Assembly: GCA_038109305.1 (NCBI GenBank)
Contig: JAYNIR010000027.1
Coordinates: 1-33,029, forward strand
DNA: 33,029 nucleotides
Source: UBA1479 sp038109305
GTDB lineage: Bacteria; Pseudomonadota; Alphaproteobacteria; Rhodospirillales; Casp-alpha2
Direction: 5' to 3'
Each line of letters opens with the position of its first letter. The stretch's first letter is position 1. Positions 16,349 through 23,175 of the stretch are shown here, in pieces. Made by a program: the position numbers and the translations under genes. The notes under the pieces were generated by a model. It was not told the DNA's origin, ran no database searches, and was given only the letters and a program-made list of their open reading frames with translations.

Positions 16349-17101
16349 CTATAACCTGACCGGAATACCTTTCTTTTCCATGAATTTCTTGGCGCTGGCG
16401 ACCGAGGTTTCGGTGAAATGATAGATGTTCTGGGTGCAGACGGCAGAAAGTCCTCCGTCGGTAACGCCCTCCACGAAATGCTTCCAATTCCCGGCCCCCG
16501 CGAGGCCCAGCACGGGAACGGTGACAGCGTCCGACACCAACTTACAAAGGGGGATGTCATATCCCTGGAGCGAGCCGTCGCGTTCCACCGACGTAATCAG
16601 CACCTCGCCGGCGCCCAGCTCTTCACCTTCCCGCGCCCAATCGGCGGGCGATTTGCCGGTGCCGTTGCGGGCGAAGTGGGACACAACTTCGTAGCCGCCA
16701 TCCACGGCGTCGGATTTTTTCGCGTCGATCGATAGCACGACGCATTGCGAGCCGTAGGCATTGGCGATTTCGGTAATGAATTCAGGGTGTTCGACGGCGC
16801 CTGAGTTGATGACGACCTTGTCGCCGCCGGCCGCCATCATGGTCCGAACATCGTCCATGGAGCGGATGCCGCCGCCCACGGCCAGCGGCACGAAGCATTC
16901 CTTGGCGAACTGGGTGACGACCTTGAAAAAGGCCGCCTTGTCGGCGTTCACATCGCGGGTGACGTCCAACATGACGATTTCGTCGACGGACCAGCTGTCG
17001 ACGAAATTATGGGTATATCGGTAATCCGGTTCGAACAACTTGGTCCGAAACAGGGTGCCTTTGTTGAAGGTCAGGACGGTGACAAGGCGTTTCCGCAGCA
17101 T
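16349..17101 (-). CDS. hisF: HisF-like synthase subunit, probable ammonia channel for the PseA-type enzyme
   Basis: A 250-residue TIM barrel closely following HisF: AVGGGIRSMDD, GDKVVINSGAV, SIDAKK, GAGEVLITSVERDGS and LAGAGNWKHF are all in place. The residue matching the first catalytic aspartate of HisF (Asp11 of Thermotoga HisF) is Thr11 here (KRLVTVLTFNKG), while the second acid (SIDAK) is kept. Loss of that Asp argues against imidazole-glycerol-phosphate cyclisation. It supports a role as conduit passing ammonia from the HisH-like glutaminase to the PseA/WbpG enzyme downstream. A GAGG ribosome binding site overlaps the hisH stop 9 bases away. It is thus a paralogue outside histidine synthesis. 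Confidence 0.92.
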   Translation of the reverse strand: MLRKRLVTVLTFNKGTLFRTKLFEPDYRYTHNFVDSWSVDEIVMLDVTRDVNADKAAFFKVVTQFAKECFVPLAVGGGIRSMDDVRTMMAAGGDKVVINSGAVEHPEFITEIANAYGSQCVVLSIDAKKSDAVDGGYEVVSHFARNGTGKSPADWAREGEELGAGEVLITSVERDGSLQGYDIPLCKLVSDAVTVPVLGLAGAGNWKHFVEGVTDGGLSAVCTQNIYHFTETSVASAKKFMEKKGIPVRL

Positions 17102-17110
17102 TCCCGGGCC

Positions 17111-17725
17111 TCACGCCTTCTCGAGGAAGTTTTGCAGCAGGGTCAGGCCGTGCTGTTGGCTTTTTTCCGGATGAAACTGCGTGCCGAAGATGTTTCCCTT
17201 CTGCACCGCCGCCGTGAACCGGCCGCCGTGATTGCAGGTCGCAACGGCGACACCGGCGCCCGGGTCTTCCATCTTGTATTTGTGGACGAAGTAAAACAGC
17301 GCCCCATCGGGGATGCCATCAAACAGGATGCATTCTGCGTCGATGGCCGTGTCGTTCCAGCCGACATGCGGGACGCGCATCGTCTTGTCTTCGGGTTGAA
17401 GCAGTGTCACCGGCGCGTCGATCCAACCGAGGCCTTGAGTGTCGCCGAACTCCTGGCTGCTCTGGCCCAGAAGCTGAAAGCCCAGGCAGATGCCCAGGAT
17501 CGGCTTCCGCCGCTTGATCACAAGGTCGTCCAGAAGGTCGATAAGGCCGCGGGCCTTCAAGTTCTTCATGCCGTCGGGGAAGGCGCCGACGCCGGGCAGG
17601 ATGAGTTTGTCGGCAGCGGCGAGTTTGTCCGCGTCATCTGTGATGACCGCATCGTGGCCCAATTTGGCGACGGCCCCGGCAACCGATGTCAGGTTGCCGA
17701 GGCCGTGATCAATAATGCCAATCAT
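17111..17725 (-). CDS. hisH: HisH-like glutamine amidotransferase subunit
   Basis: A class I glutaminase of 204 residues. The catalytic triad is complete: Cys80 in LGICLGFQLL, His185 and Glu187 in GTQFHPEKSQ. LPGVGAFPDGM is the family's oxyanion-region signature. It would release ammonia from glutamine for the HisF-like barrel next door and the PseA/WbpG amidotransferase beyond, as with HisH2/HisF2/WbpG of Pseudomonas O-antigen clusters. No other his genes are nearby, so a duplicated, specialised copy is more likely than the histidine pathway enzyme. The start ATG has a poor ribosome binding site. Confidence 0.93.
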   Translation of the reverse strand: MIGIIDHGLGNLTSVAGAVAKLGHDAVITDDADKLAAADKLILPGVGAFPDGMKNLKARGLIDLLDDLVIKRRKPILGICLGFQLLGQSSQEFGDTQGLGWIDAPVTLLQPEDKTMRVPHVGWNDTAIDAECILFDGIPDGALFYFVHKYKMEDPGAGVAVATCNHGGRFTAAVQKGNIFGTQFHPEKSQQHGLTLLQNFLEKA

Positions 17726-17768
17726 GAGACTGAAGACGAGATGCCGTCAAAACAGGCGGACCTTTCGC

Positions 17769-18857
17769 TTAGTGAAGGTTCGCGCCCACTTTGGCCTGCA
17801 CGCGTTCCCACTGTTCGACGTACCACTCGCAATACCGGCGATAACCGGTTTCGAGCGGATACTGCGCCTTAAAGTTCAACTGCTCTTCGGCTCGCTGGGT
17901 CGACAAGGTGCCGCGGATCGGCTTGATCTTGTCGCGCGGGACCTCGCGCAGTTCGGCGGTGGGGACCACGTCCTTGACGATGTTGGCGAGTTCCAAAATC
18001 GTGCGGGCGCTGCCGAACGTGATGTTGAAGGTATTGGACGAACCCGGCGCGCCGCCGACCGCCATGGATCGGATGATTCCATCCACCAGGTCGACGATGT
18101 ATGTGAAGTCGAGCCGACCGTCGCCGCCGCCTTCGAGCATCAGGGGTTTGCCCATCAGAGCGTTTTCGATAAACGCCTGACTGACACGGCGGGAGATGCA
18201 GCGTTCGCCGTACAGCGCGGACGGCCGAATGATTGCGATCGGCAGGCCGTACTGGTCGTTGTAGGTACGGACCAGACGTTCGCCCATGAACTTGGTGTTG
18301 GCGTAGATGCCGTAGGGTTGCGGGCGGACGTTTTCGTCGACCGTCGCGGTTTTGAAGTCGCCGTAAACGGTGGATGAGCTCAGGAACACGACCTGGTTGA
18401 CTTCGTCCGGGCGGTGCTGGGTGTATTCCAGCACGTTGCGCAGGGTGATCAGCTGCAGGTCGAAGCAGTGACCCGGAACTTTCTTCGCCTCGACGGCGCT
18501 GGAAATCGCGGCTAAGTGAACGATCTTGGTCGGGCGGAATTTCAGCAGCGCGTTTTCCAGGTCGATCATCGACCGGGCGTCGGCGCTGGCGATGCCGACG
18601 TTCGCATCGCGAAGCATCTCAAAACGCTGACGAAGGAAATTGAAATTCAGTTCGCGCCGGAACGGATCGATTTCCGTGTCCGACAAGTTGGCAAGCAGGT
18701 TGTTCTGCATAAGGTTGTCGACCAGCAGAACCTCGGCGCCGTAGTCACGCAGCCCGAGGGCGACATTGTGGCCGATAAAACCAGCACCGCCGACCAACGC
18801 AATTCGTTCGCCGGAGAGAGCACTCTTTATCCTCGCGGGGGTCAAAGTCTCAGACAT
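17769..18857 (-). CDS. NAD-dependent sugar epimerase/dehydratase (extended SDR)
   Basis: A 362-residue extended short-chain dehydrogenase acting on nucleotide sugars. The NAD loop GGAGFIG is at 23-29, the catalytic serine/threonine lies in SSSTVYG (160-166), and Y185-x3-K189 completes the active site. RPSALYGER and DFTYIVDLVDGI fit the substrate domain. The serine-type SSTVYG, without the T-D-E triad of 4,6-dehydratases, makes an epimerase or decarboxylase more likely than a PseB/LegB-type dehydratase. The first 17 residues form an unusual N-terminal extension. An AGGAGA ribosome binding site precedes the ATG, and this is the first gene of the 11-gene operon. Confidence 0.9.
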   Translation of the reverse strand: MSETLTPARIKSALSGERIALVGGAGFIGHNVALGLRDYGAEVLLVDNLMQNNLLANLSDTEIDPFRRELNFNFLRQRFEMLRDANVGIASADARSMIDLENALLKFRPTKIVHLAAISSAVEAKKVPGHCFDLQLITLRNVLEYTQHRPDEVNQVVFLSSSTVYGDFKTATVDENVRPQPYGIYANTKFMGERLVRTYNDQYGLPIAIIRPSALYGERCISRRVSQAFIENALMGKPLMLEGGGDGRLDFTYIVDLVDGIIRSMAVGGAPGSSNTFNITFGSARTILELANIVKDVVPTAELREVPRDKIKPIRGTLSTQRAEEQLNFKAQYPLETGYRRYCEWYVEQWERVQAKVGANLH

Positions 18858-19156
18858 ATCAGTCTCCTCTTTCTGAGCCGTACATCGCCGTTTCTTGGCG
18901 ACCGAAGCGGAGGAAGGGCGCCCGGAATTTATCCGACACTAATTCCGTCATCCACTTTAGGGCTCCAAAGGTATCACACTATTTGGGAATTCTTAAAGCC
19001 CGATTAATTGTGGCCCGGGATGCTCCGGAAAATCGGTGATTTTCGTCACATCCGGGTCGGTGGTTGTGCCCGGCCGGGATTCAGGCGAAAAGGATGGACG
19101 GGTCCTTCAACCCAAGGAAAACACGGGGTAATTCCCGTCTGAGCGGTCAGTCAACC
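18858..19156. promoter_or_regulatory. Divergent promoter region between the SDR and TPR-GT genes
   Basis: These 299 bases must hold promoters for the leftward 11-gene operon and the rightward glycosyltransferase. AT-richer sequence at about 18925-19010 is the likely core. A perfect dyad, GAAAATC-GGT-GATTTTC, lies at 19028-19044 and could be an operator. I could not define -35/-10 boxes with confidence. Confidence 0.45.
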
Positions 19157-20299
19157 ATGCAGCAAGCCGATATTGCCCAACTGCCGAAAATCGTCTCCGA
19201 CGCGCTTTTCCGCGCCGTCGGGGAATGGAACAGCGGCGACCTTTCAGCGGCCGGTGCCACTTTTGGCAAATTGCTGGCGCAACGGGTCGTTCATCCGATT
19301 GTCGCGTATGCGGCGGCCGGGTTCATGATGGCCAAGGGCGACATGGCGCGGGCCTGGGCGTTATACGAACGGCGATTGAACCTTAGTTACTACACGCACC
19401 GGCCGTTCGCGATGCTGGACCGCCCGTATTGGGACGGCGCCCCCATGAAGGACGCCCGGCTGCTAATATTCGCGGACATGGGGCTCGGCGACACTATCCT
19501 GATGGCGCGTTTTCTGCCGTGGGCGGAAAACCAAGTCGGCGGGCTTGCGCTCCAGGTGAACAAGGGGTCGGCGAATTTCTGGCGTCACCGGTTTCCGGCG
19601 GTGGCGGTCAGCGAACTCGGCGATCCGCTGCCCGATTGCGACGTCAAACTGAACATATTCTGCCTGCCGCGCCTTTACGGCGCATCGCCGGACACTCTTC
19701 CTCGCGCGCCGTACTTGTCGCCACGCGACGGCCTCAGGGCTGAATGGCGAGGGCGGCTTGGCGAGGGGTTCAACGTCGGGATCAGCTGGCAGGGCAACCC
19801 CAGCCACATGCGCGACAATGAACGCTCCATCCCGCTCGGCCGGTTCGTCCGGATGGCGGCGGACCCGGACCTTGCCGCCGCCGGGGTTAATTTCTATTCA
19901 CTGCAGGTCGGCGACGGGCGGGAAGAGCTGGTTAGAATGTCGTCCGCTGTGGATGACCGTTTCACCGATTTGGGCGCGGATATCATGGCGTCCGACGATC
20001 CACTGGGTGCGTCCGCGGCGCTCGCCGCAGAGCTTGACCTCGTGATCGCCGTCGACAGCACGCTCGCCAATTTGTGCGGCGCGATGGGGCTAAATTTCTG
20101 GCTGCCGACTTACACGCAGCCGGAATGGCGATGGTGCATCTATCCGTCACTGGACCCGGCACAGCCCGAAACCGCGCCCTGGTACGGATCGCAGACGCCC
20201 TATCCCTATCACGAGCGGTGGCAGGTGGACGCATCAGTCTTGGACATGCACAACGATCTTCGCGCCCGGTTCGGCATCCCGCCGTTCAAGGTGACTTAG
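19157..20299 (+). CDS. Glycosyltransferase with TPR-like N-terminus, candidate flagellin transferase
   Basis: A 380-residue protein. Residues about 10-78 form helices resembling one or two tetratricopeptide units (HPIVAYAAAGFMMAKGDMARAWALYERRL). The rest is the GT-B module found in TPR-linked glycosyltransferases of alphaproteobacteria: FADMGLGDTILMARFLPW, SWQGNPSHMRDNERSIPL at 210-227, and DLVIAVDSTLANLCGAMG at 294-311. Caulobacter FlmG, a cytoplasmic TPR plus GT-B protein, attaches nonulosonate to flagellin. This gene, inside a nonulosonate locus next to flagellin, is a shorter candidate for the same job. The start is uncertain: 19157 is my choice, and an ATG at 19094 and a TTG at 19064 are in frame. 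It ends in a 4-base convergent overlap with degT. Confidence 0.78.
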   Translation: MQQADIAQLPKIVSDALFRAVGEWNSGDLSAAGATFGKLLAQRVVHPIVAYAAAGFMMAKGDMARAWALYERRLNLSYYTHRPFAMLDRPYWDGAPMKDARLLIFADMGLGDTILMARFLPWAENQVGGLALQVNKGSANFWRHRFPAVAVSELGDPLPDCDVKLNIFCLPRLYGASPDTLPRAPYLSPRDGLRAEWRGRLGEGFNVGISWQGNPSHMRDNERSIPLGRFVRMAADPDLAAAGVNFYSLQVGDGREELVRMSSAVDDRFTDLGADIMASDDPLGASAALAAELDLVIAVDSTLANLCGAMGLNFWLPTYTQPEWRWCIYPSLDPAQPETAPWYGSQTPYPYHERWQVDASVLDMHNDLRARFGIPPFKVT

Positions 20300-21441
20300 G
20301 ACGCCACGAGTTCCGCCACTTGTTGGGCGATAGCGTCCATGTCCGTGGGCTCCAAGTGCGGGCCAACGGGCAGGGCGATCGTATGATCGGAAAGCGCTGC
20401 GGCCCGGCGGAAGCCTGCGGCGTCGTAACCATAGGTCTCGCTGTAATACTTCGTCCGGCCGACGGGCTGCGGATAATAGATCGAGGTGCCGACGCCGCGT
20501 TCGTTTAACGCAATGGCGATTTCATCCCGCCTCGGGCCAAGGTCGCCCTCGAACAGCGCGATGGCGCAATAGTGGCTGGATTTCAGCCGGTCTTCGGCGC
20601 TGGCCAGGATGCGGACGCCGCCAATGGCGTCGATCCCGGTTTTCAGCCGCACGAAATTCGCCTCGCGTTTCGCCATGATCGCCGGAACTTTCGTAAGCTG
20701 CACCCGGCCCAGGGCTGCCTGCATTTCCGACATGCGGTAGTTCATGCCGAGCCCGTCAACATCGTAAAGGCCCGGCGGTTTCGGCCCCAGTTGCGACCGG
20801 TCATAATGGAACGCCCGGAAGTTGGCGATGCGCTTGACCGTCGCCTCGTCCTTTGACACCAGCATGCCGCCTTCACCGCAGGTGATGTGCTTGACCGGGT
20901 AGAACGAATAACACCCCGTATGCCCGAACAGGCCCACATGAACGCCGTCGACCCGCGCTTCGACCGCCAATGCGCAATCCTCGATCACCTTCAGCCCGTG
21001 TTTGTCCGCCAAGGCCATGACGCGAACCATGTCGATGGGAATGCCGGCGTAATGCACGATGCTGATGGCTTTGGTCTTGGGCGTGATCTTGGCGGCCATG
21101 TCGTCCAGATCCATGTTGCCGGTGACCAGTTCGCTTTCGACGAACACCGGCGTCGCGCCGGTCAGCGCCGCGGCGTGGACGGTCGCCACGTGGGTCGTCG
21201 ACGGCACCAGCACTTCGTCGCCGGGGCCGACGCCCAGGTCGATCCACGAAAGGTGCAGGGACGCCATGCAACTTGACGTGGTGACAGCGTAACCGCCGCC
21301 CATCATCTCGGCAAACCCGTGTTCGAACGCATGGCAATTGGGGCCGTGGGTCAGCACGTGACCTCTCAGGACTTCCATGACCGCGTCGCGGTCGGCGTCC
21401 TCGATCCAAGGCCGTCCAAAGGGAATGTCCAGTTTCGTCAT
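20296..21441 (-). CDS. DegT/DnrJ/EryC1/StrS aminotransferase (second copy)
   Basis: A 381-residue PLP-dependent sugar aminotransferase. The cofactor lysine is K184 in SFYPVKHITCGEGG, and VIEDCALA supplies the Asp at 155. It is closer to the classical ArnB/PseC/PglE pattern than the first copy, whose lysine lies in SLNFHKHIHTG, so the two probably aminate different keto-sugars. I start it at 21441, where GAGG lies 7 bases upstream; the longer frame to 21477 would overlap the preceding dehydrogenase. Last gene of the neuB operon. Confidence 0.93.
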   Translation of the reverse strand: MTKLDIPFGRPWIEDADRDAVMEVLRGHVLTHGPNCHAFEHGFAEMMGGGYAVTTSSCMASLHLSWIDLGVGPGDEVLVPSTTHVATVHAAALTGATPVFVESELVTGNMDLDDMAAKITPKTKAISIVHYAGIPIDMVRVMALADKHGLKVIEDCALAVEARVDGVHVGLFGHTGCYSFYPVKHITCGEGGMLVSKDEATVKRIANFRAFHYDRSQLGPKPPGLYDVDGLGMNYRMSEMQAALGRVQLTKVPAIMAKREANFVRLKTGIDAIGGVRILASAEDRLKSSHYCAIALFEGDLGPRRDEIAIALNERGVGTSIYYPQPVGRTKYYSETYGYDAAGFRRAAALSDHTIALPVGPHLEPTDMDAIAQQVAELVAS

Positions 21442-21451
21442 TTCAGTTGCC

Positions 21452-22444
21452 TCACAGATTCTGCGGTTGGCGGTCAAGTCTTGCCCGGTCGGCGGCGGCG
21501 ACGACGCGGACCAGGTCGAATTCGCGTTCGGCGGCGGAGGCGGGGTCGGCGCCGGCCTCGATGGCGGCGGCGAAGTCCGGGATCAGCACGCCCTTGGCTT
21601 CGGGCAGTGGCGCCAGGCTGAGCGGTTCGGCCACGGCGCCGTCGTGACGCTTGCGAAACACGCGGGGGCCCCGGTCGTCATAGATGAACGTCGCCTTGGT
21701 GCCGTACAGCCGGATGATGTGATGGTGCGGATGTACGCAGCCGAAATTGGCGGTGATGCGGCCGATGGCGCCAGACGGAAAATGAAACGTCGCGGCGGCG
21801 AAGTCGTCGTATCGGTAGGCCGTGCTGGCGGTCACGACCTTGTTGCCCGTGGCCTCGACGCGATCGGGCAGGCCGCCCAGAAACCCCAGCATCAGATCGA
21901 TGATATGAATGCCACCGCCTTCCATGACGGAATAGTCATCCACATCCTTGCGCCAGCCTTCGGTGATTTTTTCCATCCGGCCGTAAAGGTAATCGCCGTC
22001 GAAAGCGTAAACATCGCCGAACTCGCCCGCCGCGACGGCGTCCGTCAGCCACCGGTAGACCGGTGCGCCGCGGAGCACAAGGTTGGATCTAAGATGCGGC
22101 CGCCCGGCCTGTTCCCACGCGGCTTTCAGGCTTTGGACTTCCGGTTCCGTCCGGCACAACGGTTTTTCGACAAACACGTGTTTGCCCGCGCTGAACGCCT
22201 GACCCACTTCGGCGAAGTGATGATCGTCGTAACTGGCCAACGACACGATCTGCACGTCCGGGTCGGCCAATATCTGACCGTAACTGTCGGCAGCCTGGCC
22301 TTGGCCCAATTGTGCCGCGAGCCGTTCGGCCCGCACCCGGTCAAGGTCGAACAGCCATTTGACCCGGCAATTGCCCAGCGCCGCAAACGCCCGCGCGTGC
22401 TGTTCGCCGACGCCCAATCCGACGATGGCCGCGGACAGGGTCAT
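21452..22444 (-). CDS. Gfo/Idh/MocA family sugar oxidoreductase (second copy)
   Basis: A 330-residue dehydrogenase with the Rossmann loop IVGLGVGEQHAR near the N-terminus and VEKPL at 92-96. GGGIHIIDLMLGFLGG supplies the catalytic-type His and Asp of the C-terminal domain. It forms a cytidylyltransferase-dehydrogenase-aminotransferase trio with its two neighbours, matching a similar trio in the other operon. Its start overlaps the upstream cytidylyltransferase stop by ATGA. The probable role is oxidation of a sugar hydroxyl ahead of amination by the DegT enzyme. Confidence 0.88.
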   Translation of the reverse strand: MTLSAAIVGLGVGEQHARAFAALGNCRVKWLFDLDRVRAERLAAQLGQGQAADSYGQILADPDVQIVSLASYDDHHFAEVGQAFSAGKHVFVEKPLCRTEPEVQSLKAAWEQAGRPHLRSNLVLRGAPVYRWLTDAVAAGEFGDVYAFDGDYLYGRMEKITEGWRKDVDDYSVMEGGGIHIIDLMLGFLGGLPDRVEATGNKVVTASTAYRYDDFAAATFHFPSGAIGRITANFGCVHPHHHIIRLYGTKATFIYDDRGPRVFRKRHDGAVAEPLSLAPLPEAKGVLIPDFAAAIEAGADPASAAEREFDLVRVVAAADRARLDRQPQNL

Positions 22445-23175
22445 GCGCCACCCTTATGCGGCACCCGGTGGGTCGGGTCGAACAGTTCCGGCGATTTTTC
22501 GTGCAACGCTTCAAGCTCCGCGACGCCGAACAAAGGATTTTCAGGGTAGAGGATTTCAAAGATGCGGGTGATGCGGTCGTAATCGTGATGCGTGTCCAGA
22601 AGGCATTTCATGACGGTGCGGTTCGGCTGCCGCCGGACTTCGAGGATCGGAAAGCGGTCTGGCTGACGCAGAAAAAACGGCATCAGGTTTTCCCGCTCGT
22701 ACATGCTGTCCGACTCAACCTCCAGCGCGCGCAGCGCATGAACGCTCAAGACGTGCGATTCGACACCTTCGGGATAGCCGGAATCATTCGGGTACTGCGC
22801 CCAGGCGGCCTTGGCCTCGACGGCCAGCTTCAACAACCCCGTCGCCAGGTTGGGATCCGTCACCGGGCAATCGCCCCACATGCGGACCAGCACGTCGGCC
22901 TTCAATAAATCCGCCGCCATCAAAAACCGGGTGACCAGGTCGTCGTCCGGGCCGCGGACGACGGCGATGTCGGGATAATCGGCAGCGGCAGCCTCAAGCG
23001 GGTCGTTGGCCTCGCCCGTCGGGATCGCCAGCACCAGGCCGTCGATGCCTTCGATCCGGCGCGCCCGGTCGAACAGGTGATGGATCACCGGCCGCCCGGC
23101 CAGCGGCAGCACGGCCTTCTGGGCAAGGCGGATGGACGTCAGACGGGCCTGGATCACGCCGATGGCTTTGGTCAT
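22441..23175 (-). CDS. SpsF-like cytidylyltransferase (copy 3) with altered nucleotide loop
   Basis: 244 residues, same family as the other two copies: IGVIQARLTSIRL at the start and RMWGDCPVTDP for the metal-binding region. The conserved RLPGK of the nucleotide-binding loop is replaced by RLAQK (residues 16-20), removing the Pro and Gly that shape it; the basic residue is kept. It may therefore use a different nucleotide, be slower, or act as a non-catalytic partner. The frame is intact and overlaps both neighbours by ATGA (22441-22444 and 23172-23175), so it is under coding constraint and not an obvious pseudogene. Confidence 0.83.
   Translation of the reverse strand: MTKAIGVIQARLTSIRLAQKAVLPLAGRPVIHHLFDRARRIEGIDGLVLAIPTGEANDPLEAAAADYPDIAVVRGPDDDLVTRFLMAADLLKADVLVRMWGDCPVTDPNLATGLLKLAVEAKAAWAQYPNDSGYPEGVESHVLSVHALRALEVESDSMYERENLMPFFLRQPDRFPILEVRRQPNRTVMKCLLDTHHDYDRITRIFEILYPENPLFGVAELEALHEKSPELFDPTHRVPHKGGA

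Noticed and set aside
16349..17725. hisH-hisF as part of histidine biosynthesis
   Set aside because: No other his genes adjoin, the cyclase Asp11 is replaced by Thr, and the next gene is a PseA/WbpG amidotransferase that is known to use such a pair.
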